From the NCBI GenBank assembly GCA_031256975.1, contig JAIRPN010000015.1:216648-280647 (forward strand): 64,000 nucleotides of DNA, read 5' to 3'. The notes under the pieces were generated by a model, which was not told where the DNA came from, ran no database searches, and saw only the letters and a program-made list of their open reading frames with translations. This stretch comes from Verrucomicrobiales bacterium (GTDB lineage Bacteria > Verrucomicrobiota > Verrucomicrobiia > Methylacidiphilales > JAAUTS01). The position numbers and the translations under genes are program-made. Shown here in pieces: positions 25,190-34,902 of the stretch. Each line of letters opens with the position of its first letter. The stretch's first letter is position 1.

Positions 25190-25960
25190 ATGAGCATCCA
25201 TCCCACCGCCATCGTCTCCCCCAAGGCCAAGCTCGGCGACAACGTCGAAGTCGGCCCGTATTGCATCATCGGCGACAATGTAAAAATCGGCGACAACTGC
25301 CGCCTGATACACCACGTCAACATCGAGGGCTATTCGAAGATCGGCGCGCATAATTTGTTTCACCCCTTCTGCACCATCGGCACCAAGACCCAGGATTTGA
25401 AATACAAGGGCGAACCCACCTGGTTGATCATGGGCGACCACAATGAATTCCGCGAATTCACCAGCGTCAACCGCGGCACCAGCCCCGAGGAAAAAACCAT
25501 CATCGGCAACCACAACCTGTTCCTCACCTACAGCCACGTCGCGCACAACTGCGAGGTCGGTAACCATTGCATCCTGTCCAACAACGGCACGCTCGGCGGC
25601 CACGTCATCGTCGAGGATTACGTCATCATCAGCGGCCTCGCCGCCGTGCACCAATTCTGCCGGGTCGGCCAGCACTCCATGATCGGCGGCTGCAGCAAGA
25701 TCGTGCAGGATGTCCCGCCCTATTTCATCGCCGACGGCAATCCCGCCGACGTCCGCGCGGTCAACACCGTCGGCCTGCAGCGCCGCGGCTTCACCGAGGA
25801 ACAAATCGCCCTGCTGCGCCGCGCCCGCCGCACCCTGTACGACGCCAACCTCAACACCTCGCAGGCCCTGACCCTACTTGAGGAAGAACTCGGCGCCAAT
25901 CCCGAGGTGCAGGTGTTGATCAATTTCGTCCGCAACAGCCAGCGCGGCATCATCCGTTAA
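25190..25960 (+). CDS. lpxA: UDP-N-acetylglucosamine acyltransferase
   Basis: LpxA starts lipid A synthesis by adding a hydroxyacyl chain to UDP-GlcNAc. The 256-residue protein is a left-handed beta-helix of hexapeptide repeats, with the catalytic-type His in TYSHVAHNCEVGNH and the C-terminal helical domain (GLQRRGFTEEQIALLRRA). It lies directly behind lpxC-fabZ. Its stop overlaps the ATG of the next gene (TAATG). Confidence 0.96.
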   Translation: MSIHPTAIVSPKAKLGDNVEVGPYCIIGDNVKIGDNCRLIHHVNIEGYSKIGAHNLFHPFCTIGTKTQDLKYKGEPTWLIMGDHNEFREFTSVNRGTSPEEKTIIGNHNLFLTYSHVAHNCEVGNHCILSNNGTLGGHVIVEDYVIISGLAAVHQFCRVGQHSMIGGCSKIVQDVPPYFIADGNPADVRAVNTVGLQRRGFTEEQIALLRRARRTLYDANLNTSQALTLLEEELGANPEVQVLINFVRNSQRGIIR

Positions 25961-26370
25961 TGGCGAACGAATCCTTCAACCCGCTAATCGCCAAGGTCGG
26001 TCGCGGCCAGTTGCAGATTGCTTTGTTGTTGGTGTTTCTCGGCCTGTTGTTCGTCTCCCGCAAGGAGGATTTTCAGGGTTGGAATCTGCTCGGCACCGCG
26101 ATTGGCTACATCATCACACTGGCCATCTTGTACTGTGTCTATCTCGGTAACAAACTGTGGATCTGGTTCCTGCGCGCCATACTAATCATTTTCGGCGGCA
26201 TCCTGCTGTTGGGCCTGGCCTATGCGCTAACCGGCAAAACACAACCCGCCGACCAAAACCCGCTAACCGTCAAAACCCTCTGCTATTTCCTCGGCCTCGG
26301 TTATGTCCTCTGGGCCTTGTGCTTTTCCAAGTCGATCCGGTATTACTGGCGCTTCGCGCGGAAAATGTAA
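25960..26370 (+). CDS. Small membrane protein, unknown function
   Basis: Protein of 136 residues with about four hydrophobic segments (LQIALLLVFLGLLFVSRK, TAIGYIITLAILYCVYLG, ILIIFGGILLLGLAYALTG and CYFLGLGYVLWALCFS). It overlaps lpxA by one base and so is translated with it, but it has no family resemblance I can name. The stop lies against the convergent 490-codon gene. Confidence 0.7.
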   Translation: MANESFNPLIAKVGRGQLQIALLLVFLGLLFVSRKEDFQGWNLLGTAIGYIITLAILYCVYLGNKLWIWFLRAILIIFGGILLLGLAYALTGKTQPADQNPLTVKTLCYFLGLGYVLWALCFSKSIRYYWRFARKM

Positions 26371-27843
26371 TCACTGCAACTCTTGGTATAATTCCGGTTT
26401 CGACGCCCAAACCCAATCGCCCTTCTCGCGCGATTTCGACCATTTGCCCCCGTCGTCCTTCAAATCCCAACCGACCGAATACAACATATAGTCACGAGCC
26501 CCCACCTTGCGGTAAATAAACGGCTCCCCGTTCACCACCTGCACCGGAAGTTTGTCCAAATACCTCGGCATTAGCGCCTCCAACTTGTCCGGCACTTCGC
26601 CATTAGCGAGCCGGTAGCGTTCTAAGGCACAAGATAACTCTCCAATCTTACTTTGCGTTTCTATACGTGCACACGTAATCATTGGTATGACAAGGGAAGA
26701 AACAAATAAACTGCTAAGCGGAGTCATTGCGGCTGTTCTGGTGTTTCCACAGGAAAATCTCGCATTCATATCCACTACCAATTGCTTTGCTTTTAGGATG
26801 TCAATTCGAGCGCTCGGTTCGTCAATCAACTCTTCGGCGCTCATTATATATTTCAGATACACACAACAATCCAAATCTTCCCAGCCATGCGGCCGAATCT
26901 TCCAAATTAGAACCAAAATTTTTCCTAAAAAACCGGCTTCAATGCTTCCGGAATTTATCAGACTTGTTGACGATTTAATGTTACGTAGCTCTTTTTTCGC
27001 CATTGGCTGCATGCTCAAGAAATATCCACAATCAATCAAAGAAGTTCTTTTCTGCGGTTTCAAATTATCAATATCAGCAAACAAGGACTGCAACCTGTTC
27101 AAGTCTTCCTGTTTCCATTGTTTCCTGACGCAACCGTTCCAAAAAACATCTATTGCCAGCCCCCTCTCCATCAAAGAACTCAAAACACTAATCGACTGCG
27201 GATATTTTTCCGTCACTTGAGCTAGATGAAAAATAGTGACGAGATCATCGACAGCCTCTTTTGATTGCCCCAATTCCAAACGACAAATTGCACGAAGAGT
27301 CAAGACCTTGGAAATTTTTAAGCATGCATCAACCTGAGGCATCCTCATTGCAAACCCTTTTTCATACGCTAATGGCCATCTGCATTGCGGACACTTTAAT
27401 GCCTCGGCAATCTCCGCTAATAGCGGCATCCATTCTTTATCCAACTCAGCTAAAATTTTGTGCGCGGCTTCTTGTTCCGTCATGGTGAATTCCCCCTGCT
27501 CAAAATAAAACCGTAGATCACCAATCTCACCCCTTATAAATACCGGCAATATTTTCGGTGTTGTTTTGAACGGTACAGCTTTTGCCAGCCTCGCCTCCTT
27601 ATTCTCCCCGCCATTAGCGTCAAACAACTCCGCGAAAATCGGCGCGGCGGCGACGTTGTCCTCGTCAGGAATCGGCGGCGGGATGGTCTCCTTGACGGTT
27701 AGCGGATAACCCCTGGCCTTGAGCTCGGCGGAAACTTTCGCCCACTCGCGGGCGCCGCGCCAGTTTTCCTCCAGATAGAAGATCACGATTAGCGCCGCCA
27801 GGACGCCGAGGGAGATGAACAGCCATTTGAACCAGCGTTTCAT
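26371..27843 (-). CDS. Membrane-anchored hypothetical protein, 490 aa, AT-rich middle
   Basis: An N-terminal signal anchor (WLFISLGVLAALIVIFYL) leads into a large extracytoplasmic part. A Pro-rich start (TIPPPIPDEDNVAAAPIFAELF) and a C-terminal ALERYRLANGEVPDKLEALMPRYLDKLP/GEPFIY block resemble proteins common in Verrucomicrobiota and Planctomycetota. The ends have the genome's usual base composition, but about 26,690-27,560 is much richer in A and T, as if part of the gene had been exchanged. Function unknown. Confidence 0.75.
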   Translation of the reverse strand: MKRWFKWLFISLGVLAALIVIFYLEENWRGAREWAKVSAELKARGYPLTVKETIPPPIPDEDNVAAAPIFAELFDANGGENKEARLAKAVPFKTTPKILPVFIRGEIGDLRFYFEQGEFTMTEQEAAHKILAELDKEWMPLLAEIAEALKCPQCRWPLAYEKGFAMRMPQVDACLKISKVLTLRAICRLELGQSKEAVDDLVTIFHLAQVTEKYPQSISVLSSLMERGLAIDVFWNGCVRKQWKQEDLNRLQSLFADIDNLKPQKRTSLIDCGYFLSMQPMAKKELRNIKSSTSLINSGSIEAGFLGKILVLIWKIRPHGWEDLDCCVYLKYIMSAEELIDEPSARIDILKAKQLVVDMNARFSCGNTRTAAMTPLSSLFVSSLVIPMITCARIETQSKIGELSCALERYRLANGEVPDKLEALMPRYLDKLPVQVVNGEPFIYRKVGARDYMLYSVGWDLKDDGGKWSKSREKGDWVWASKPELYQELQ

Positions 27844-27961
27844 AGCACTTTATTCAACGCTAATGGTGAAGCCTGTAAAGTCTTTTTGAAATGTGGCGAC
27901 TTGGAGATGCTCTCCATATTTTTGTGGCAAAACAGCCGCCAACGGCCATATTTATTTTACC

Positions 27962-29014
27962 ATGATTCGCCAGGATATTGAACGGACCATCGAGTTTGAA
28001 TTTGTCAGGGCCACGGAAAACGCCGCCCTCAATACCATCAAGTGGCTCGGCCGGGGCGAAAAGGAACTGGCCGACGCGGCGGCCTGCGACGCGATTTACG
28101 GCGTGTTCGACACGGTGCCGATGCGCGGCGCGGTGATGATCGGCGAAGGCATCAAGGACAATGCCCCCGGCATCTTCCTCGGCGAACATCTCGGCACCTG
28201 GGCCGACAACACGCCCTGTTTCGACATCGCCCTCGACCCGATCGACGGCACCACCAATGTCGGCAAGGGCATGCCCAACGCGATTTCGGTCATTAGCGCC
28301 TCGCAACGCAAGGACCCGGAGGTGCCGGCGATGATCAACATTCCCGCGTTCTACGTCGAGAAGCTCGCCTACGGCCCGAAAGTGGTCGCCGCCATGCAGA
28401 AAAACCCGTCCCATCCCATCAGCCTCGACGCACCGGTCGGCCAATTGCTGGATTTCGTCGCCCAGGCCCTGCACAAACGCGTGCCCGAACTGGTGGTCGC
28501 CACCATCGACCGTCCCCGCTCCGCGCCGCTAATCGCCGAGGTTCGCAAGGCGGGCGCGGCGCTAAGGATGATCTCCGACGGCGATGTGACCGCCGCGGTG
28601 GCGCCGTCGTTGGCCGACTCCGGGGTGGACCTGTTCTACGGCATCGGCGGCGCGCCGGAGGGCATCCTGGCCGCCTCGGCGTTGAAATGCCTGGACGGTG
28701 ACATCCAGTTGCGCATGTGGTTCAAGGACGAACAGCAGCGCAGCGACACCGCCAAGGAAGCCTCGGCCAAGGACATGCAGCGCATTTTCTTTTCCCGCGA
28801 CCTGGTGCCGGGTTCGAGCGCGATTTTTTGCGCCACCGGCATCACCGACAGCGCCCTGCTCCCGGGTGTGAAACTGATCGGCGAAACCGCCATCACCCAT
28901 TCCATCCTGATGCGCGCCAAGAGCCGCACGGTCCGTTACATCAAGGCCGTGCATAATCTCAAGGAAAAGACCATCCGGTTGCGCAGCGATTCCACTTTCC
29001 ACACAGTGATTTGA
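27962..29014 (+). CDS. glpX: Class II fructose-1,6-bisphosphatase
   Basis: Gluconeogenic phosphatase releasing phosphate from fructose 1,6-bisphosphate. Start chosen at MIRQDIERTIEFEFVRATE (27962), 23 codons into the ORF, because it matches the family N-terminus. Metal and substrate motifs are GEGIKDNAPG, DPIDGTTNV, MISDGDVTAA and GIGGAPEGILAA. Length about 350 residues, as usual. It is monocistronic, divergent from the 490-aa gene. Confidence 0.94.
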   Translation: MIRQDIERTIEFEFVRATENAALNTIKWLGRGEKELADAAACDAIYGVFDTVPMRGAVMIGEGIKDNAPGIFLGEHLGTWADNTPCFDIALDPIDGTTNVGKGMPNAISVISASQRKDPEVPAMINIPAFYVEKLAYGPKVVAAMQKNPSHPISLDAPVGQLLDFVAQALHKRVPELVVATIDRPRSAPLIAEVRKAGAALRMISDGDVTAAVAPSLADSGVDLFYGIGGAPEGILAASALKCLDGDIQLRMWFKDEQQRSDTAKEASAKDMQRIFFSRDLVPGSSAIFCATGITDSALLPGVKLIGETAITHSILMRAKSRTVRYIKAVHNLKEKTIRLRSDSTFHTVI

Positions 29015-29214
29015 AGCGCGGCGCCAATGGCGAAAAACCGCCGGTGCCGAAGATAAACTAATGCCAGGACTTGTTCCTGTATAAGTTTTATTTCTAATCC
29101 GGCAGATTTTTACCTCCTTTTGCAAAAATTGTACTGCCAAATCCGTGATTTGGATTTAAGTTGAAAAGCTATGCCTGTTCATAATAAGTGGGCAGCATAC
29201 AAGGAGTTTGAGTT

Positions 29215-30507
29215 ATGTCGGAAACAGCGAAAATCATCATCGAGAACAAGACCTTTGAATTTCCCGTAGTCGTTGGCACTGAAAACGAGAAGGCCATCGA
29301 TACCAGCAAGTTGCGTGATACCACCGGTTACGTCACCTACGACGATGGCTACGGCAACACCGCTTCCTGCGAAAGTTCGATCACCTTCATTGACGGCGAA
29401 ACCGGCATCCTGCGTTACCGCGGTTACGACATCCAGGACTTGGCGGTGCAATCAAATTTTATCGAATCCGCCTATCTGGTGATTTACGGCGAACTGCCGA
29501 CTGTCCAGCAATTGCAAAATTTCCGTCACTTGATTCTGCGCAACGCCGCGATTCACCAGGGCATGTTCAGCTTCTTCGAGGCCTTCCCGAACAACTCGCA
29601 TCCGATGGCGATTCTCTCGGCCATGCTCAATTCGCTCGGCTGTTACTATCCCGAAATGGCCACCAACAACCGCCAGCGCGATCTCGAGCAGCTCGACAAC
29701 GCGGCGACTATCCTGTTGTCGAAGGTCCGCACCCTGGCGGCCATGTCCTACCGCATGAAGCACGGCCTGCCCTTCATCCATCCGAAGCCCGAGCTGCCGT
29801 ATTGCTCGAACTTCCTGCACATGATGTTCTCCGAGCCTTATGTGGATTACAAATTCAACCCGGTGATCGACCGCGCGCTGAACCTGATCCTGCTGTTGCA
29901 CGCCGACCACGAGCAAAATTGCAGCACCTCGACGGTGCGCATGGTCGCCTCCGGCGGTGCCAATCTGTTCGCCTCGGCATCGGCCGGTGTCTGTGCCCTC
30001 TGGGGCCCGGCACACGGCGGCGCCAACATGGCGGTTATCCACATGCTGGAGGAAATCCACAAGGCCGGCGACGACGGCTCCAGCTTTGTTGCCGCGGCGA
30101 AGAGCGGAGACAAGACCAAGCGCTTGATGGGCTTTGGCCACCGCGTGTACAAGAATTACGACCCGCGCGCCAAGATCCTGAAAAAGACCTGCGCCGAGGT
30201 GTTGAACACGCTGGGCGTTAGCGACCCTCTGCTCGACATTGCGCTGAAGCTCGAGGAAATCGCCACCCATGACGAGTATTTCCTGGCCCGCAAGCTGTAC
30301 CCGAACGTGGATTTCTACAGTGGCATCATCATGCGCGCCATCGGCATCCCGGTGGATATGTTTACCGTGATGTTCGCCATCGGCCGTATGCCGGGTTGGA
30401 TCGGTCACTGGCGCGAACTGGCGACCAGCAAATCGCCGATCCATCGTCCGCGCCAGATTTACATCGGTTCGCCGCGCCGCGAATACGTGCCGATCGACAA
30501 ACGTTGA
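29215..30507 (+). CDS. gltA: Citrate synthase
   Basis: Entry enzyme of the TCA cycle, joining acetyl-CoA and oxaloacetate. The 430-residue length and N-terminal beta-strand domain ([20 protein letters not shown]) fit the hexameric type of Gram-negative bacteria. Catalytic residues lie in [26 protein letters not shown] and [10 protein letters not shown] clear ribosome-binding site (AAGGAG, nine bases ahead) fixes the start. Confidence 0.96.
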   Translation: MSETAKIIIENKTFEFPVVVGTENEKAIDTSKLRDTTGYVTYDDGYGNTASCESSITFIDGETGILRYRGYDIQDLAVQSNFIESAYLVIYGELPTVQQLQNFRHLILRNAAIHQGMFSFFEAFPNNSHPMAILSAMLNSLGCYYPEMATNNRQRDLEQLDNAATILLSKVRTLAAMSYRMKHGLPFIHPKPELPYCSNFLHMMFSEPYVDYKFNPVIDRALNLILLLHADHEQNCSTSTVRMVASGGANLFASASAGVCALWGPAHGGANMAVIHMLEEIHKAGDDGSSFVAAAKSGDKTKRLMGFGHRVYKNYDPRAKILKKTCAEVLNTLGVSDPLLDIALKLEEIATHDEYFLARKLYPNVDFYSGIIMRAIGIPVDMFTVMFAIGRMPGWIGHWRELATSKSPIHRPRQIYIGSPRREYVPIDKR

Positions 30508-30510
30508 AAT

Positions 30511-30620
30511 TATTTAAGATTTTAGATTTAAGAATTAAGATTCCCAATATTTCCGCCTCCGGCGTATTTGCAATTGATTCGCCGGAGGCGCTAACTGTAA
30601 GAATCTTAAATCTTAAATAC
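30511..30620. repeat. Intergenic inverted repeat with AT-rich outer arms and GC-rich core
   Basis: Outer arms TTTAAGATTTTAGATTTAAG and CTTAAATCTTAAAT pair imperfectly; an inner hairpin pairs CGCCTCCGGCG with CGCCGGAGGCG, and a CGCTAA motif is at its edge. It lies between the convergent gltA and MFS genes and could be a bidirectional terminator. Confidence 0.75.
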
Positions 30621-30622
30621 CC

Positions 30623-31978
30623 TCATTCCTCCGCCTTTAGCGTCGCCAGCGGGCCGAGATTCTTCAGCGCCGGATAGAGATAAGCCACGGCGCCAACCAC
30701 CATTAGCGTGCAGGCGCCGCCCAGTGTCACCGCCAGCATCGGCCCCAGCAGGGCCACCATCAGGCCGCCGCGCAAGGCGCCAATTTCGTTCGAGGAACCG
30801 ATGAACACCTGTGTCACACTGGTCACCCGTCCGCGCAGGTAATCCGGCGTCAACAGCTGGATCAACGACTGGCGGATCACCACGTTGATATTGTCGAACA
30901 CTCCGGTGCAAAACAGCGCCAAAAACGACAGGGCGTAGCTCTTTGACAAACCGAACACGACAATGGCGAGACCGAAACCGGCCATGGTCAGCAACAAGGT
31001 GCGACCCGGTTTTTTCCACGGCGTGTGATGCGCCTGCCACATCGCCATGCCCACCGCGCCCATTGACGGCGCGGCGCGCAGCCAGCCGAGCCCGATCGGG
31101 CCGACGTGCAAAATTTCGTTGGCAAACACCGGCAGCAGTTCCGTGATCGCGCCGAACAGCACCGCGAACAAATCCAGCGTGCTGGCCGCGAAAATCGCTT
31201 TTTTCTTCCAGATGAATTTCGCCCCCGTGAACATCGTCTTCCAGGATCGGTCGGCCGGGGCGTGCTGCGGCTGGTTGAAATATTTCACCCGCAGCAACAG
31301 CAGGAAAAACAACACGCCGAACGCCGCGTCCATCAGGTACACCGCCGAGAAATTCAATCCGGCCACAATGAAACCCCCGATTGCCGGGCCCAGCACCGTG
31401 GCAGTTTCAAACGCGGTGGAATTCCAGGTGATCGCATTGCTCAGCTTCGCCGAAGGCAGCAACAAGGGCACGATGCTCATGCGCGCCGGCCACGCGACAA
31501 TGCGGATGCAAGCCTGCACCAGCAGGATCAGGTAAATCAACGGCAGGGCGGGCGAGCTGAAATCCAGCTTGGCCGGGTCGGCATGGCGTTCAAACACCAG
31601 CGCCAGCGCGTGCAGCGCATCGTTGGCGTGTTGCAACATCCCCAGCTGCGGCAAGGCATTGCGCTCGAAGGAAAGCAAGGCCAGCAGCAGGGAACAGACC
31701 GCCGTGCCCAACGCGCCGATGGAAATGATCCTGCGCCGGTCGTAACGGTCAGCCACCACCCCGGCGGGCAATGACAGGGCCAGCACCGGCAGAACGTTAA
31801 TAAATCCCATCAGCCCGAGCGCCGTGGCCGAATGCGTCCATTGGTAAATTTGCCAGCCGATGGCGATGCTGACCGCCTGGCGGCTGAACAAGGCGAGGAA
31901 ACTGCCGATGATGTAATCGCGGTAGTTGCTGATCTTTAGCGCCGCATAGGGATCGTGTCCGGTCAGGGGAGAACTCAT
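30623..31978 (-). CDS. MFS transporter (MFS_3 / EntS-like)
   Basis: Inner-membrane exporter of 451 residues with about 12 helices. The start SNYRDYIIGSFLALFSRQAVSIAIGWQIYQ and the helix 2-3 loop GVVADRYDRRRI (motif A) are typical of the MFS_3 group that includes the enterobactin exporter EntS. No siderophore genes are near, so the substrate is unknown. A gene for a DUF5069 protein lies upstream in the same direction. Confidence 0.9.
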   Translation of the reverse strand: MSSPLTGHDPYAALKISNYRDYIIGSFLALFSRQAVSIAIGWQIYQWTHSATALGLMGFINVLPVLALSLPAGVVADRYDRRRIISIGALGTAVCSLLLALLSFERNALPQLGMLQHANDALHALALVFERHADPAKLDFSSPALPLIYLILLVQACIRIVAWPARMSIVPLLLPSAKLSNAITWNSTAFETATVLGPAIGGFIVAGLNFSAVYLMDAAFGVLFFLLLLRVKYFNQPQHAPADRSWKTMFTGAKFIWKKKAIFAASTLDLFAVLFGAITELLPVFANEILHVGPIGLGWLRAAPSMGAVGMAMWQAHHTPWKKPGRTLLLTMAGFGLAIVVFGLSKSYALSFLALFCTGVFDNINVVIRQSLIQLLTPDYLRGRVTSVTQVFIGSSNEIGALRGGLMVALLGPMLAVTLGGACTLMVVGAVAYLYPALKNLGPLATLKAEE

Positions 31979-31990
31979 AGCACCGACGGC

Positions 31991-32017
31991 CCGCTAACAG
32001 CCAACTTCGCCGTTAGC
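31991..32017. terminator. Inverted pair of motif copies between DUF5069 and MFS genes
   Basis: CCGCTAAC and GTTAGCG face each other across CAGCCAACTTCGCC. The stem is short (about 7 bp) and no strong T-run follows, so it is a weak terminator at best, but it repeats the inverted-pair arrangement seen elsewhere. Confidence 0.45.
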
Positions 32018-32030
32018 GCCGTCAATCCGT

Positions 32031-32489
32031 TTACGCTTTCCCCCCAAAACTGGCGTGATCATCCAAATCCAGCAAATCAAACACTGTTACGATGTCAGTG
32101 CGTTCCGCGTTCCATTTGGCGACTTCCCCGTTCAGATGCTCGCGGAACTTGATGGTGCCCGGGGAAAACTGCTCGGTGAAGCTCGACCATTGACAGACTT
32201 CCCAGATGCTGTGCTTTCTGGGCAAATGCTCCTTGATCCACTGCAAAATCTCGCCGTCGCCCTTGCCCAGCTTGAGTTGTTCCAGCAAATCCTCCGGCTT
32301 GATCTCCAGGAAGCGGAACAGCCGCTCGTCAAGCTGGCTGTTGTAACGGTATTCGCCGTTCTTGCCGGCCAGCGTGGCGCGGCCCTTGTCGAGCACGCGC
32401 GGTAAAATCACATAACCGCCGAGGCGGACCCGCGGGCTGCGCGGCGGGCGTTTGGTCAAATCGGGAACATTATGGATATTCAACTTCAT
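32031..32489 (-). CDS. DUF5069 domain protein
   Basis: Protein of 152 residues starting MKLNIHNVPDLTKRPPRSPR, then VRLGGYVILPRVLDKGRA, the hallmark of DUF5069, found mainly in Verrucomicrobiota and Planctomycetota. The C-terminal half is helical (DDHASF near the end). No function is known. The gap to the MFS gene holds a pair of inverted TTAGCG motifs. Confidence 0.85.
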   Translation of the reverse strand: MKLNIHNVPDLTKRPPRSPRVRLGGYVILPRVLDKGRATLAGKNGEYRYNSQLDERLFRFLEIKPEDLLEQLKLGKGDGEILQWIKEHLPRKHSIWEVCQWSSFTEQFSPGTIKFREHLNGEVAKWNAERTDIVTVFDLLDLDDHASFGGKA

Positions 32490-32534
32490 CGTTAGCCTCT
32501 AATTTAAACCAACTTTTGCCATCGGCATGAAAAT

Positions 32535-33044
32535 TCAGGGTTGCGCGGCATTCCGGGCGGCATGCTCGATACGAATGATTTGCCAGTCGCCCTTGTCGCT
32601 CTTGGCCAGCAGGAACACCAGGTTTTGCGGATTGATCGGCTCGTTGGCGCGCTCGGCAGTCACGGTTAGCGTCAGCATCGCGGACTTGCCCTTCTGCAGG
32701 ATGCTCAGCTGCTCGTTGCTGAAGATGAATTTCACCTGCGGGTTGGCCTGGCGACCCGCCACCGCCACTTGGATCAATTCATCACGGCCGTTAAGCTGCA
32801 ACGCGCCATAGGAAGGGTCCTGAATGTCGATCTGCACTTCGTTGGCGAAATATTTTTTCAAGGTGTTGGCATACACCGCCAAATCCAAGCCGTTGCCGGT
32901 ATAAGGCTGCGAAACCTCCTCCTGCAAGCGCTGCATGGTTTTGCGAATCTTGCGCTGGTCGGTGAAAATGAAATGCTTGCACAACAACCCGACAATGAAG
33001 CCAAACACCAAAACAACAGCGACAATCTTGATCATCCTGCTCAT
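32535..33044 (-). CDS. Membrane-anchored NTF2-like hypothetical protein
   Basis: Protein of 169 residues with one N-terminal membrane helix (IVAVVLVFGFIVGLLCKHF) and a periplasmic domain whose alternation of helices and strands (RKTMQRLQEEV, EVQIDIQD, QVKFIFSN, SAMLTLTVTA, WQIIRIEHAA) resembles the SnoaL/NTF2 fold. It may be an enzyme-like or binding domain; I cannot say more. It precedes the DUF5069 gene in the same direction. Confidence 0.65.
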   Translation of the reverse strand: MSRMIKIVAVVLVFGFIVGLLCKHFIFTDQRKIRKTMQRLQEEVSQPYTGNGLDLAVYANTLKKYFANEVQIDIQDPSYGALQLNGRDELIQVAVAGRQANPQVKFIFSNEQLSILQKGKSAMLTLTVTAERANEPINPQNLVFLLAKSDKGDWQIIRIEHAARNAAQP

Positions 33045-33104
33045 CTATTTCTCCGTTACGGCGGCCGCTAATGGCGAACCGCCGCTGATTTCACAGTTAG
33101 CGTC

Positions 33105-34121
33105 TCAGGCCTTGGCCTTAATCAGCTCTTCGGCGATTTGCACCGCATTCCACGCCGCGCCCTTCAACAACTGGTCACCGCTGACGAACAAGGCCAAGCT
33201 GTGGTCGTTAGCGAGATCTTTGCGGATGCGGCCAACCAGCACATCGAGATCGCCAGTGGCTTCCAGCGGCATCGGGAAATGGTTCTGCTCGACATTGTCG
33301 ACCAGTTTCACGCCGGGCGACTTGGCCAAAACCTGACGCGCTTTTTCAACATCAACCGGCTTTTCGGTCTCGATCACCACCGACTCCGAGTGCGCGCGCA
33401 ACACCGGCACACGGATGCAGGTCGGCACGATCGGCAGATTCGGTTCGTGGAACATCTTGCGGATTTCCTCGATCAGCTTGTTCTCTTCCTCGTTGTAGCC
33501 GTTGGCGGCCACCTTGGTGTTGTGCGAAAACAGGTTGAAGGCGATCTGGTGCGGGAACACCTTCTTCTCGATCTTGCGTTTCTCGACATGCGACTTGACC
33601 TGGTCTTCCAACTCCGCCATCGCCTGCGCGCCTGCGCCGCTGGCCGACTGGTAGGTGGACACCACGATGCGCTTGATGCCAAATTCCTTGTGCAAAGGCC
33701 AAATGGCCACGGCGAGAATCGCGGCACAGCAGTTCGGGTTGGCAACCACTCCCTTGTTATTCTGCAAATCCTGCGGATTGACTTCCGGCACCACCAGCGG
33801 CACGTCTTCCTTCATGCGGAAGGCGGAGGAATTATCCACCACCACCGCGCCAGCCTTGATGGCAGCATCAACGAATTCGCGGGAACGGGTCGCCCCCGCG
33901 CTGAAAAAGGCGTAATCGATGCCGGCAAAAGCGGCGGCGTTTAGCTCCTCAACGGCGTAATCCTTGCCGTTGAAATCGAGTTTTTTACCGACGGAACGGG
34001 CCGAGGCCAGCAATTTGAGGTTGGCGACCGGGAATTTGCGGCGTTCCATGACGCGCAGGATTTCCACACCGACTGCTCCCGTCGCTCCGACGACGGCCAC
34101 GTTATATCCGTTTTTGTTCAT
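33105..34121 (-). CDS. asd: Aspartate-semialdehyde dehydrogenase
   Basis: NADPH-dependent enzyme that reduces aspartyl phosphate for lysine, methionine, threonine and diaminopimelate. The Rossmann start VAVVGATGAVGVEILRVMERR, the catalytic Cys of NPNCCAAIL and the QSASGAGAQAMAELEDQ segment mark the ASADH family. Length 338 is standard. It lies alone, with two motif copies just after its stop. Confidence 0.96.
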   Translation of the reverse strand: MNKNGYNVAVVGATGAVGVEILRVMERRKFPVANLKLLASARSVGKKLDFNGKDYAVEELNAAAFAGIDYAFFSAGATRSREFVDAAIKAGAVVVDNSSAFRMKEDVPLVVPEVNPQDLQNNKGVVANPNCCAAILAVAIWPLHKEFGIKRIVVSTYQSASGAGAQAMAELEDQVKSHVEKRKIEKKVFPHQIAFNLFSHNTKVAANGYNEEENKLIEEIRKMFHEPNLPIVPTCIRVPVLRAHSESVVIETEKPVDVEKARQVLAKSPGVKLVDNVEQNHFPMPLEATGDLDVLVGRIRKDLANDHSLALFVSGDQLLKGAAWNAVQIAEELIKAKA

Positions 34122-34251
34122 AAAGGGTTTATTAGTATAGTTGAGCCATCGACCAAATCAAGATTACGTTTAGAGCTCGCATTAGAAATAAATCAGCTTA
34201 TAAACCGTTAAGTTAACGTTGGTTTTGCTAGCAAGCAATTTGGTTAAATTA

Positions 34252-34575
34252 ATGGATAAAAATATGCTAGACTGGCTGTTTGTTATCGGCGTTTTAACGT
34301 TCCTGCCGTTTTTGGCTTATCTAATAAACAAACCTCGCGAAAAATGGCGGCCGCCTGTTCTTTTCGCCATTTTGGTTTGGCTCGCGTTAGGCAATGTTTT
34401 GCCCTATGCCTTGGGTCCTCACGAAGACTACCAACAGAATTACATTATCTGCATATTTGCCATACCGCTTGGTTATATCCTGCTGGATTATCTGTTTTGG
34501 CGCACCGAAAAACGATTCTACGGATTAATTTGGGAGAAATTAAAATCCCTGTTCCGTATTTATAAAAATAAATAA
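34252..34575 (+). CDS. Small AT-rich membrane protein
   Basis: About 107 residues from the ATG at 34252 (the track start at 34219 is TTG), with three hydrophobic segments (DWLFVIGVLTFLPFLAYLI, PVLFAILVWLALGNVLPYAL and NYIICIFAIPLGYILLDYLF) and a basic tail. Its composition is richer in A and T than the surroundings, and it lacks the TTAGCG motif. Family unknown; it may be recently acquired. Confidence 0.6.
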   Translation: MDKNMLDWLFVIGVLTFLPFLAYLINKPREKWRPPVLFAILVWLALGNVLPYALGPHEDYQQNYIICIFAIPLGYILLDYLFWRTEKRFYGLIWEKLKSLFRIYKNK

Positions 34576-34684
34576 TGCAGTTTAGCATTCCGGTTAATAC
34601 TTCGCAGTTAGCATGCAAATTCATTGCCAAGAACGTCCGTGCGTTTTATAACCTTTGCCAGTTCTTTGCGAGATTGACCCGCGT

Positions 34685-34902
34685 GTGTCTCATGCGGGCG
34701 TGATGGGCAGCCACAGGGAAGGCCGTGAGAATCGGCCACAGTTGCGCTGCGGTATCGGGTTACAAGTTCTCCTGAAGCCAATTTTCGCCGTCAGGCGCGA
34801 AAGTGAAGGCGGGAACAAGGTTTGACACCCGGAGTCCGAATATCTGCCTGCCCGTCCTCACATCATTCAGCTTGCCGCTAACGGCAGGACGGATGAAAAA
34901 CT
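34685..34902 (+). ncRNA. Cobalamin riboswitch upstream of the TonB-dependent receptor gene
   Basis: The stretch CAGGGAAGGCCGTGAGAATC followed by a CGGCC pairing partner and CTGCGGTA matches the core of the cobalamin aptamer, and CCCGGAGTCCGAATATCTGCC 80-100 bases later matches the B12-box region. The last part (CCGTCCT...AGGACGG) can form a hairpin as expression platform. It occupies the otherwise gene-free 34,576-34,991 leader. Cobalamin riboswitches repress btuB-type genes when cobalamin is plentiful. Confidence 0.78.

Noticed and set aside
29161-29186. Possible sigma-70 promoter before gltA (TTGAAA, then TAATAA)
   Set aside because: The spacing is about 15 bases and the match is weak, so I did not list it as a feature.
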